From Chimonanthus salicifolius (Eukaryota > Streptophyta > Magnoliopsida > Laurales > Calycanthaceae): a DNA stretch of 64,000 bases. How positions within the stretch are numbered: position 1 is the first letter of the stretch; each line of letters opens with the position of its first letter. The position numbers and the translations under genes are program-made. The DNA is taken from positions 24,979,043 through 25,043,042 of the forward strand of contig CM023539.1 of NCBI GenBank assembly GCA_013350335.1, written 5' to 3'. The notes beneath the pieces were generated by a model. The model worked only from the letters and a program-made list of their open reading frames with translations, had not been told where the DNA came from and searched no databases. Below are positions 46,881 to 58,062 of the stretch, one piece after another.

Positions 46881-48617
46881 CCTGATTTCATAAAAATAGG
46901 GAGAGATTACTGATAAGAGACTTAAAATTTTGATTTGGCATTCTATTTTTTTTCAAGAGAGAAATTTCTTTGTTTTTTTATACATGCATTATAAAATTTG
47001 ATAATGCCAAATCAAAATTAACCAAAAATTTTAACCATGTCCCCGACCTCCAAAATTATTTCATAAATTCATATACTCAAATTGTGGAGATAATCATTTC
47101 TATATATAAAAAACTGTAAAAACAGAGGAATTTGATAGAAAAATTGCAGCGAAGAATGGAAATGTTGCTAGCAGAGTAATGCTTCATTATACTCGTTAAA
47201 AACTTCATTAATTCTTGTTAAAAGTCGATGTTGCATTGACACCAAAAATAAAACTAAAAAATCCAACGTTTAAGCAAGAAAAAGTTAGAATAAGATGATT
47301 AAGGGTTTGTGCTTGTTAAAGATATAAAAATATGCAATTGTCGCCAATCAGACTTGAACATTAGGTTTCAAATTAGTAATAGAAATCAAAACAATCAGGA
47401 AAGTTTTAGCTTCGCTTTAAACAAGAAAACACCAAGTTCAAATGATTTAAGGTTTTTTACTACATTCTACTTAGTAAAAATTATAAAAAGATGTAATTCT
47501 CGTGAATCAAACTTGAACATACATCGATATCTAATATTAAAAAGGAAATGACGAATAAAAAAATGGTTTGAAAAAAGTAATGGAAACATAAACTAAAATA
47601 TTTTAACCTATCGATATGAAGGCTGAGGAAATGGAGAGACTCGAAAGTGAACAAAGTGGCTACTGCAATGGTCACTCTGACAAAGATGTTTTCAATCTAG
47701 GAAAGGCAATCTCTTCTGCACTTCCACGGCAAAAACCAGTGTACAAACAAGTGCAAAACATGTCGACAGTATGCCTGTTCCCCGACATGAAAATTGGGAC
47801 TTGAGACTAGAAAATGTCGATAGAAATGAAGAGCGTGGAAATGCCGATAGAAATGGAGAGCGTCAACTACAAGATGCTTGAGACGAAAGGGAACGAGAAG
47901 AGAAAAAGAAAACGCAAATGCTTGAGAAGAGAGGGAAGAGGGGTAGTTCGGTTTGAAACAAGAGTGGAGACGGAAAGAAAATATATTGAGGAGAAAACGA
48001 CGTTGGAGAAGAGGAAATTAAGGAAGGAACGAATATTGAGATTTCTTTTCATTATGGTGTACACTTATTGAAATCACTGGTGTAAAAATCAATACCCTAA
48101 AGAAAAATATGCTTAAAAAAATTCTTATTATGATTTTGATGGGTCCTATACCACAAACTAATGTAGGGTCCATCAAATAGAATGATGATGGACTGATAAA
48201 AAGGCCTTCTAAAAAAAAAAATCCACCGAAAATTTCTTTTATCAGAGAAATCAAGCCTTAGTTCTTAAAGGCCACATAATTTAAATAATAAAAATAATTA
48301 AACTGATCAAATTTTAAAGAGATTAAAAAATACAATTTAATTACTCAAATAAGCCAATGTGATTTTTAATAAACCACATTAAAAAAACATCTTTATAATA
48401 GATCCATCAACATTTTATTTGGTAGACCTTATGTTTTAGATGTACAAAATACAAGTGCACGTATACTCATTTTACTTGATTAATTTAGTATTATTTGACA
48501 TTTCAATCCACCGAAAAGCAAGATCACAACACGCCACAGAATAATTAGCACTCAGCAAGATCCCCGTGCTTAAAATTTGAAATCCACTTGAGATACATAC
48601 TACAGAATACTGTTAAA
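46881..48617. other. Intergenic stretch, no gene identified
   Basis: AT-rich DNA. Open frames at 47616-47804 and 47814-48071 are Glu/Lys/Arg-rich and show no recognisable domain. They may be part of the decayed 5' region of the MULE. Confidence 0.4.
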
Positions 48618-48723
48618 TTAACTGGAGATATTGTTTTTTAGAAAAAAAAAATAGAAAAGAAAAGGAGATTTAAAGCATGATGAAACATCAAAATTATTTG
48701 TGCCTTCCAATCTCTCACATGCG

Positions 48724-51700
48724 TTACAATGCCTGCTCCAATTCATCCTTGCTTGTGTCTTCTCCCATGAGCTCTTCAAGGGAAAACTCATCCTCTTCAA
48801 TGATCTCTGCATCCTTTCCATCCCAGGGCTCTGTCTTGGCAATGACAGGAACGTTTCCTAAAGGCAGATTTCCCTTACCACCACGGCCTGCTTCCCTCAC
48901 AAATTCCCTGAGAGAACAAGAAAAGTACTTGATGTACTAATCATATTTCACGACACTATCTAAAGAACTAACAAAGGAGACAAGCAAAGGATGTGTAATC
49001 GAAATAAGTAAATGATAGACATACGCGACTTGGTCGACCTCAAAAGCACTGCGAAGTGGAGCATAGACACCTTTCTTGATATTCAGTGCTACCAAAGCTG
49101 GGTATCCATACCCACCAACACCTACTTGCTTCTCAAGATCCGGCTGCTTACCTGCAGCTGCCCAAACATAGCTGCAACAGACATTTTCTAATCACTAAAC
49201 TCGATTGCCAGAGTTGTAAACATGAGCATTTTAATTTCCAGCATTTTTTAATAAATTTTGCAGCCATTATATAAGTGAAAATTTCATCCTTCAAACACTT
49301 CCTAATGGAGAGGAGGCTTTATGCCCTTGAAAGAGTATGAGATCAAATAGAGTATGTCAACAGCTCCGGTCATCGAACCATTTGCATGTGAATCCTTGAA
49401 GGAGTAACTCCCCTCAAAATAGATTAGACCTTCATGTTCATGACAACAATGAGCAGCCTTTCATTTGAACCTTCATAAGCGTTTTTTTTTTTACCCTTTT
49501 TTGGGATAATATGGGTATCTGACTATTCCCACTCAATATTAGAAGTGAGACTAATCCCACATTAGACTGATGTCCAAGTTCATGTAGTGTAAATGAAAAT
49601 ACTGAAAGTGCATGATATAACAAATTATAAGTAGCACTCAAGGATTATTATAGTTGATATTCAGTAGAAAATAAAATCCATCTAGTTGAAAGTACTCAGT
49701 CCTTGCCTGTAAGGACTCCTCTTAAATTTCTCTGCAACAGATATCAAGAGCTCAAGGTACTTGTTCCTCCCATCTGCTTTTGAATCCAAGATATCAGGTA
49801 GGAAAGCTACAAAACAGATGGCAGCAGAACCACATTTCTCTTCCATAACATCCTAGCAAAGGGAAAGAAGAAATATTTTTCATGAGTGAACTACTGATGT
49901 GCATTCGAGTGTTACTTCAATGAGAAAGCACTTTCTTACTGGTCCAGTGAGCTCAGTCACTTCAGGGGGGGAAACATTAGCCTCCAGCTGCTCCAATGCA
50001 AATGCTTCAATTGCAGGAGCAGACCTTAAACCTTCGTAAGGATATGGACTGCCTTTGTCAGCACCAAACACCAAAATGGTAGGGAACCCTTGGATGCCGA
50101 ATCTGCTCATTAGACTCTGTATGACCCTGCCTATTAGAAACAATAGAATAGAACAAGATGCATTCAAAGAAAGCAGAGCAGCAGGTTTATGCATGCACAA
50201 GTTAAATAAAGGAAATAGTGTGATGGAAACATTGTTTTTTGCATATCCACACATTTTCCTATATGCTAGTGAGAAACAAGCACTTCGTGCAAGTAGCATT
50301 GATAAAAAAAAAAAATGGTGAATCACTGTTCCTCCACTTCAAATAGATCCAATTAGTCAATATCTCTATCTACATCAATCAGAAAATCATGTTAAAATTC
50401 TACAAAAAAAAAAACACAAAATAAAACTACAAAGCAACCATGTCTATTTTGGGCCCAAAACTACAAAACCTAAGAATTAAAACTTTAAGAAGAAATCCCA
50501 CAAAGCATAATTCACCCCAAATTCATATACCCAAATAAATAAATAAATAAATAAACAACCATATAATTATAATAACACAATAGTAATTGTAATATACTAC
50601 TGATAATAAGAATAGTAATACTTAATTAATGATGATAAAGAATTTGCATTAAAAAAAGAAATAGAGAAAGGGAAGAGCAAAACAAGAAGTAAAGCGAGGA
50701 TTTTTGTACTAGAACAGTAATAAAACAAAGATGTTGAAAAAACAAAACTGGGAAAGGAGGCTTTTGATCAAGGAAAGAAAAAATAGGTTTAATACAATGT
50801 TTTTTAATGTTTTCTTTTTTAAAAAAAATGGAAAGGGGGGGTTTGAAATTTAAAAGAAAAAGGAAAAAATCAAGTTTCAGTTAAAAAAATGAATATGAGA
50901 AAAATCTAAATAAGGGTTTTTAGATTTTTTTTTTTGAAATGGTTACAACAGAAAAAAAAAAAAAATCACCAGAGATGCAAGTACAAGAAAAAAAACAACA
51001 CAAAAGAAAAAGGTAGGAAAGCCCTACAATCCAAAACTCCAGACAAGGCTCATATCAAGGAAAACAAAATGCTGGTAGCTGGGTTGGATCAGGAGAAAGC
51101 CTTGAGCACAGTCAGTCTGGGCCCAGGAGAGAGGACATGACTCTCAATGTGAAGTCTGTCCCAGTGGAGTTTGACTTTGGATCACTTATGGAGGGAACAA
51201 GAACGATGCTTCAGTTGTCAAGGAGCCACGAGAAGACCGAAACGCACTACAGCAAGTAGGCGGGTCAGTGAAGGAAGAGATGGAGAGCAACAAGAACTGG
51301 AGATACCCCGGCGGAAACATAGAAGAAGGAAACGAGTGGCAGGTGGATGGCCCACACGAAGGGTCGGCTGCAGATGTCCAGCCCACAAACCAGCTCCACC
51401 ATCAGCCGCCGCCCGATGCAAATTTGAGATCTGAACGAGAAGTATGTGGAGATCAGGGGTTTTGGGACAGAAGTGGTTACAGGAACGACTAGATCTGTGT
51501 TGGTGATAAGGATGAGGAGGTTGGAGAAGGGAACAAGGACAATGAATAGGGTTGTGTTGGGTGATGGTGAGCTGGATCAGAGGGAAGTGGTGGAGGGGAA
51601 CGAAGGGCCACTGTGCGAATGGGAACAAGGAGAGATGGAGAGGGAGAAAAGAAAAAGAGAGAAAAGAGGTGATGGGAGAGGAGGCAAAAGGCAGTGATTG

Positions 51701-54700
51701 GGGAAGTAAGGACAGTGGACGAACTTGGGTAGCGAGCGATGGCATGAGGGACGGCGACAGGCGATGGAGGCTCGGAGGGAGGGTGGCTGTGACGGTGAAG
51801 ATGCAGGGATGATGAAGCAGGGTAGCAGAGAACGCAAGAAAGGAGTCAGCAAAAGAGGAATGACAGGGACATTGCCGACGGCTCGTTGGTGAGGTAGGGA
51901 AGCTCAACTGAAAACGGGGAGGGTCGAAATCTTGCAGTGACAAGATGAATGGGTGGAGAGGCTAAGGATCTACAGTCCTCCCTCTGCCTGTGCAAATCGG
52001 CAGAGAGAGGTGGAAGGCGAGATGGGTTTTGAAAGTTCTGGTTGGAGAAGGGGGCGATGAAGTGGCCAAGGGAACCCTAACCCTACCCATTTATCTGTTA
52101 TTTCTCAATAAGGGTTTTTAGATTGAAATAATAAAAGTCAGATTTTACTTTTATTTTATTAAATAATATTTTCTAGGGATCAACAAGAGTGCATTCATCC
52201 ATACGAGGAGAGAGGTGAGAGAGAAGAAGGTGAGAGTAGCATTGGAGGAAGACAAAGAGTGAGAGGCATATGAGGGGAAAGGGACCAATGTTGGTAAGAA
52301 CACCATTGGAGAAGGGAGGTGAGAGAGGCATGGGTGAGAGGCCATTAGAGGAGAGAAGCGATAGACATAGAGAGAAGAGAGGAAAGTATATCCCTACACC
52401 AGAAGTGATGTAGGACACGTAGCATATCGATCCATATTTTCTATTTTTGCATTATTTTATTTTTTAGAATGCTTGTTAAGCAAGAAAGCCAGGTCAATGG
52501 CTTTCCTTGTTAGTTTAGGACTATAAGATAAGCTTAGAAGTTATTATTTTCATTTTAGAATAATTAGGAAGTTTCCTAGTTTATTTAGGGGACCTCTTCT
52601 ATTTTGATTTCTTTGTTTTCTTATATAAAGCATGGTTGTAAGTAGAGGGACAACCTTCATACGAGTTATGAATTGAAGAATAAGATTATTTGGTTTGTTT
52701 ATCTCACTTCTGCCAAGTTGCAGACTATCTATGTCTTCCTGCCTAATTGCAAGAGGTGCTTCCTCATCAAGAAGAGAAGACTAGATCATATGCCAACCCT
52801 TTTTTTTCTTTCAAGTCTGCTAATGAAGCTAGAAATCAACAAGAGACTTTAGTCCCTCATACAATGCAAGTTAGATTTAAGAGTCTCAACAACCTTTGAG
52901 GTTATCTAATCTCTTGAAACTTCATGTTGAATTTGTGTGGCAATTCCAAGGTTTCAAGTTTCTTCAATTGAGTGTGTTAAATTCCCAACATGTGAAGTCT
53001 CCATTCGATTTCCTGAGTTGAGATTTGAGGGTCTGCCTTTTATTTTAACAATTTTGAACCTCTAGGTAACCAAGTTCGGCCATCGTTAGAGCTATCAAAT
53101 TCATCATAAAATCCTTATCTAATTTTAATGACTTCAAAAGATGCAGTGCATCAGTTTCTCTAAGTTCTAGAGTACTTTAATCTCTCAAAGAAAAAACTCC
53201 CAAGTATTCTATATATTTTCTAATAATCTTTTTACTGCAAAAAGATAGTAAAACACAATTTGATAGCCAACAGTAAATTGTATAATAAACAACCCTTTCC
53301 CTTAGTATGATTATGACTTATATGAGCTACTGTTGCATTATGTAAAGCAAATATTTCTTGCATCAAACTCTGAATAATTTGACATCACCTTTTCAGCATC
53401 ACAATCAACATGGCCCAGCTTCACCTTCCCCTTCAAGTTATTTGCTGCTTTCTTCCACTCCGGTGCTAGTTTTTTGCAGTGTCCACACCTAAGGCGAAAA
53501 CAAGACAGCGTTTACTCCTTGCATACTGAATTTTATACTATAATTTTTCAAAAGTTAAAAAACACAGTCAAGATTTATTCATTGTCAGCATCTCAATTTA
53601 GACTTATTGATAACAAGTCAAGAGAAAACAATAAAAAAAGGTCCATCAAGGAATTGGGTCAATGTCAAGAGAAAAGGATCATATCACAAACATGTAAATG
53701 AAATAAAAATCTATGGAAGGTCCGTGCAGCTTCCATTAAATTGTTGGACTGAAAAACCAACAAAAGATTCAGGGACCAAAGCAATTGGATTATATTTCAC
53801 TTGATCAGTGACCAAAGCAAAGCTAGATTAACTATTGGATCGAAATGGAATTTTTTATGATTTTTCATTAGTGATGTTTGGGAGCCTAAAGCAATTGGAT
53901 TATATTTCACTTGATCAGTGACCAAAGCAAAGCTAGATTAACTATTGGATCCAAATGGAATTTTTTATGATTTTTCATTAATGATGTTTGGGAGCCTAAA
54001 CATCCATAACTATGGTCATTTTAAGACATCTTTCATGATTGATTTTAATGAAATTAATATTTTTTATGAATTCTTAACTAATTTAATCTTTCATATGGGT
54101 TTCCATTTAATTTAATTTTGATAGGTTTTTACCTTAAGGTAACTAAGTAGATTGGATAAATGCCTCGATGAAATGAGTTAATAGTGATTTTTTTTCCCTT
54201 TATCAACCATTGTTTTAGCAATATAAATTTCATTTTATCTTTAAATAGTTTATGAAAATACGGACATCAAATTATAAAAATTTGGGTGTCAAAGTTACTT
54301 TTAAGTACTTTATTAGTTTTACATTCTAATTATTTTCTTTAAGACTAGTATTCATTTTTATGTTATTTCTGATTTCTAATTAAATGGAAACACATACCAA
54401 GGCCTTCATCTTTTAGTCAATTTTCCGATTCTTGACATATTGAACCTTTATCAGAAATAAAAGCATATGAAATTAAAAAAAAAACCGAAAAAAGGAGGAT
54501 ATTAATTTTATCAAAAATCATTTCTATTTCAAACAATTTGCATCCTATAGCTTGTCTGATGTCTTGCATCTAAGATGTTTTGAATGGTGTGGGTCCTTAA
54601 AAACTCCCATGTGTGAATAAATTTTCAAAATCAGCATAGTTTGCACTACAAAGAAAAACAAGTTACAAATACACCGTGATACACTTTGGTGTAGATACTG

Positions 54701-55572
54701 TGCCCACCACTTCCACATCCCAACCCCAAACAAAATAGGTTCCAATTTTCTTTTCTTTTTTGAACTAGTATGTGCATGTGCACACATACACGGTAAGAGA
54801 ATGGAAGGAAAAAACTAACCCACCCATACAAGAATGGGCAGCCCTGGTGTGTGCTGAACCAAAGGCAACGAAAGTGAAGCAGAAGACGTGCAAGCATACG
54901 TGTAGACAAATGTGTCTTATTCTTTAAATCATTAAATTCTTTGACAAGTGTGGATGTTGGGAATGTTGAGAGAGAAAAAATTATTGAAACGGAAAGAGAT
55001 TTTATAATATTAAGATGTATTGTTTGAAGGTATCAACTCTTGTACCATAGACTAGTCACCAAAATGACAATACGCATGCCAAGGAGGATAAAAGGGCTTG
55101 GTAATATTGAGATATAAGAGACCATAAGAGGATTTTGCACTTGAAATTTTATTTTCACTTCAATGATTCATTAGAAAATATTTACCCCCTTTCCCACCCC
55201 CAACCCCAGGCCTTTCTACCCTTTCCTGATAGAAGCACTTTCCTAGGAATTCAATAGGGATTTATCAACTGCAAAGAGAAATTTGATTTCTTATGGGTGT
55301 AACTAGTTCTTTATTCTATCATGGACAGGTCAAATAAGCAATTGTCCAAAAAGTCACAATGATCTACAATTACTTACATAGCCAACAAAAGAAGTTAATA
55401 AATGGACCACATACCAAGGTGCAAAAAATTCCACAATCCATATATCTTTACTCTTAAGCACAAATTCATCAAAGTTTCGGGAAGTCAATTCCACCGATGC
55501 ACTTGTTTCAGTTTTTTCACTTGACCCTCCTGTTTCTTTTCCACTTAGCCGTTCCTTCAAGATTGCCTTAAT
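48724..55572 (-). CDS. Protein disulfide isomerase of the P5 type (PDIL2-3-like), six 3' exons
   Basis: This ER thioredoxin-fold enzyme forms and rearranges disulfides in secretory proteins. Minus-strand exons: 55415-55572, 53389-53488, 49940-50116, 49707-49852, 49025-49171 and 48724-48907, 303 codons plus stop in one continuous reading. The first exon ends the linker ([12 protein letters not shown]) and starts the second Trx domain (WIVEFFAPW). The active site [12 protein letters not shown] spans the first junction. Next come [15 protein letters not shown] with the cis-Pro, the C-terminal b-like domain ([34 protein letters not shown]) and the acidic end [24 protein letters not shown]. Plant P5 proteins are about 440 residues, so the signal peptide and first Trx domain are missing and not found up to 64000; they may lie beyond a long TE-filled intron. 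Four introns are GT-AG and one is GC-AG. Confidence 0.93.
50537..50562. repeat. (AAAT)n microsatellite in a P5 intron
   Basis: About six AAAT units in an A-rich stretch of the 3.3-kb intron. Confidence 0.8.
51150..52080. other. Purine-asymmetric block in the P5 intron
   Basis: The plus strand is strongly G+A-rich and clearly more GC-rich than the surrounding intron. Its borders differ from the AT-rich flanks, and a poly-A run (50950-50963) lies on the left side. It looks like an insertion, perhaps a non-LTR or host-fragment insertion. Open frames on both strands (such as 51218-51943 minus) are low-complexity and not recognised. The origin is unknown. Confidence 0.35.
52430..52800 (+). mobile_element. 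LTR-like promoter/leader fragment in the P5 intron
   Basis: The segment TTAGTTTAGGACTATAAG, a TATATAAAG at about 52623, GTAAGTAGAGGGACAACC and then ATTGAAGAATAAGATTAT resembles the U3-R-U5 layout of a short plant LTR. No partner LTR or target duplication was found. Confidence 0.3.
53779..53998. repeat. 110-bp tandem duplication in the P5 intron
   Basis: The unit beginning AAAGCAATTGGATTATATTT occurs at 53779 and again at 53889, with only two or three differences over 110 bp. It is a recent local duplication 290 bp upstream (gene sense) of the CGHC exon. Confidence 0.93.
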
Positions 55573-56013
55573 CTATCCATGAAATAACCACCATTATTAC
55601 CTTTTACAAATAATATAGCAATGGAGAAAGCAGCATTTATGAAAAACAAGCAATGAACAATTAGCATGCAATAAGGTTACACATGAGCAAGTACAAAATC
55701 AAGCGTGTATTATCCTGAAGTAGGGAGTTCTCACAAAAGAGTGTACCACACAAGCAAAATTTCAAGCAGTGGTCCAATTTTCCCTTTTCCATCAAAATCA
55801 TGTAGACTCTCCATTTAAGCAATTAATTTAGTTTCATTACTTTTGATAAAGAATAGCATTTTTAAGGGTCAATCCAATAAAATTTAAAGACTCAAAGGAC
55901 ATAGATAACAAATTCTTCAATTAATTGGAGGTATAGTGACAGGTGAGATAGCAGAGAGAGCAACCTACTTTTCCTCATCTCATATCCAGAAAGATACTCA
56001 AGATAACATTAAC

Positions 56014-56115
56014 CTGCCGTTCTTGATCAATTTTTTTTTCATGTAGCAGTAATTTGTGGATGTTAATTGCGTCAACTACATCATCTCTCTTGGAGTAAAC
56101 ATTTATGAGCCTTAT
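56014..56115 (-). CDS. Exon-like segment, unidentified
   Basis: A 102-bp segment open in one frame (IRLINVYSKRDDVVDAI...KKIDQERQ), with an acceptor TGTGGCAG just before it and a donor CAG/GTTAATG just after. It is 34 codons, phase 0 at both ends, and lies 440 bp upstream (gene sense) of the first visible P5 exon. It does not match any part of P5 that I know. It could be an exon of another gene, an unusual cassette exon, or chance. The frame looks protein-like but the family is not recognised. Confidence 0.35.
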
Positions 56116-56139
56116 CTGCCACACTCATCAGTGAAATCA

Positions 56140-56785
56140 ACAAGCTAAGGAAGGATCATCATCTCTCTTGTACACATTTTGGTGAATCATTCAAATCAAC
56201 CAATCTTCATAGATTGAGTTTGAAAGAGAGAAAGAGAGGCAACAGCAAATCATCTAGGATAGACATTGGTGACCCCAATTTCCTAGAGGCTTCCCATAGC
56301 CTGTGATTGCTTTACACTTGGCGCATCTTCGGCACGCTTGCGATATCACATTGGGAAGGAGATTTGAGAAGCACACAAAGCTTGAAAAGCAAGTGCTCTC
56401 CTTGGTTTGTACTTTATTTTTATAAATCAAAACTTGTGAAGTGGATTAGTGTACTCTTGAACCACTACAAAAAATAGAGGCTTTACTCTAGGCATTGGTG
56501 TTAGGTCAAAATCCCAACCAATTGGATAGGTGGAATTTCTATTCTATTTAGTGTGGGTGTCATTCCCCACTTAGTGAATTTGGGATAGCCCAAGGTTGGA
56601 TGAGTCCGTTAATTACTTGAATGTTTGCCTAATCACATTTGCTAACACACACACACGATTGTTATTTCCGCTGCTAATTTTGTTAATCAATAAAGGAAAT
56701 TTTAAAGAACCAACAAATTAGTAGATTGTCCCATTCACCCCACTCTAGGGCCAATCTTGTTCTAGCACTCCAGGACTATCAATAA
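56140..56785 (+). mobile_element. Sire-type LTR fragment (3' third)
   Basis: Matches the end of the Sire LTRs in order: CTCTCTTGT, ATTGAGTTTGAAAGAGAG, TTGTGATTGCTT, GAACCACTACAAAAAAT, GTGGAATTTCTATTCTA, the CCCCACTTAGTGAATTTGG block, and CACTCTAGGGCCAATC...TTCTAGCAC. It is more diverged than the other copies and lacks the U3 and TATA region. Confidence 0.65.
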
Positions 56786-56831
56786 TCAATACCATGGTCC
56801 AGCAAAAATTGCAAAAACGAGTGTGACAATT

Positions 56832-56835
<4 letters not shown>

Positions 56836-56865
<30 letters not shown>

Positions 56866-56886
56866 TTCTTCTCTCTCTCTCTCTCA
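56836..56886. repeat. Poly-C (29 nt) plus (CT)n tract
   Basis: A 29-base C run followed by CT repeats. It interrupts the copia integrase reading frame on minus directly after the ILRSDN motif. Confidence 0.93.
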
Positions 56887-57300
56887 CATTATCACTGCGC
56901 AAGATTCTAATATGACAATCAAATTGAGTTTTGATCCATTGATAAAATGTGCGGAAGCAATCAAATACCTCAAATTTATGTTTCATCATGTAAACCCATG
57001 TCATACGAGAATAATCATCAATAAAAGCAACAAAATAACAAAAATCAGTACACGAAACACAATGAGACATCCAAACATCAAAATGTATAAGAGAATAAAA
57101 AGTCGAAGTATGTTTATTAATGGATGAAAGAAATGCAGGTCTATGATGTTTGCTATATTAGCAACTCTCACACTCAAACTTATTAAAGAACAAAAAATGA
57201 ACTAGTTGCTTCAAAACAGGATCAGATAGATGCCCTAAACGTCAATGTCAAAGCCACACATCCTAAGAGGAGGAAGTCAGATAGGCCTCAGAGTGATTGT
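56887..57300 (-). pseudogene. Copia integrase fragment
   Basis: On minus: the HHCC zinc part (RLGHLSDPVLKQLVHF, then CESC and a stop) and the start of the catalytic core (FVAFIDDYSRMTWVYMMKH with the first catalytic Asp, and ILRSDN with the second). It is truncated at the poly-G/GA tract, before the catalytic Glu. A further 70 codons on the same strand (57263-57487) may be upstream sequence of the same polyprotein. This belongs to a different, older copia element than the one at 57790. Confidence 0.78.
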
Positions 57301-57521
57301 CAGCTCGATCATCGAAGAAGAGGCATATCTCGTCAATGTTGGTCCAAGGATCTTCCAAGACGTAGGGGTTCTTTGAGTTCAGGTTCTCTTGGGATTCTAT
57401 CGAATTACCAAGCCAAGTCTTGCGGAATCTCTCAATTTGAAGGCGGGGGCTTACGTAGGCTTTACACCCAACCCTACCCTTCATCAATTAGTTACCTTCT
57501 TTTGTGAGCATGGGATAGTTC

Positions 57522-57789
57522 TGTCACGCCCCGCCCCTCCAGGATCCGAAACGTGATTGGAATTTATTTTTTTCTAGCACTAAGCACTCATCTTTAGCGG
57601 AAGTCTCAAATAAGTATAGGCTTCTACTATTCTTTATACAAAAGTTCAGACACAACATCAGACAGGTTCAGATCCAACCATCATACGGCCAGTTAAGTTC
57701 CCAGGCAACTGGAAGGGTCACAACGGTCCCGCTTAAGCCCTAGATCCATAGACAGAACCCACCTAGACAATGCGGTATGAAGGACACAC
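57522..57789 (-). mobile_element. Gypsy-type LTR end, interrupted by a copia insertion
   Basis: On plus it starts TGTCACGCCCCGCCCC, the same kind of terminus as the LTRs at 13086, 27330, 32956 and 41483, and carries the GCCAGTTAAGTTCCCAGGC block. The copia element at 57790 interrupts it. The sequence resumes at 61039. Confidence 0.55.
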
Positions 57790-58055
57790 TGTTGAATATT
57801 ATAATAAAACTAAGAAAATATGCAGAAGAAAAGAGAAAATAGAGGAAATTTATACTAAGAGAATCCTCTCCCTTTTCTGTATTGTATTCCAATGTATATT
57901 TCAACTTTACATTGTACATGAATAAATAGAGTATGAGGAGCCAATCATGATAGCAAAAAAAGAAACTAAATAATCTAAATCTAATGACAATTGTGCTATG
58001 CAAAATACACTGAATGTGGACACTTTCTATCCCAAATGGGTCGGGTCTCACAACA
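57790..58055 (-). repeat. Copia 3' LTR
   Basis: TG...CA repeat near-identical to 60772-61038. On minus it is preceded by the polypurine tract GAGGGGGAG. Confidence 0.9.
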
Positions 58056-58062
58056 CTCCCCC

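Noticed and set aside
51218..51943. 241-codon minus-strand open frame rich in Pro, Ser and Leu
   Set aside because: It arises from the purine-asymmetric composition of the block; overlapping open frames exist on both strands and no domain is recognisable.
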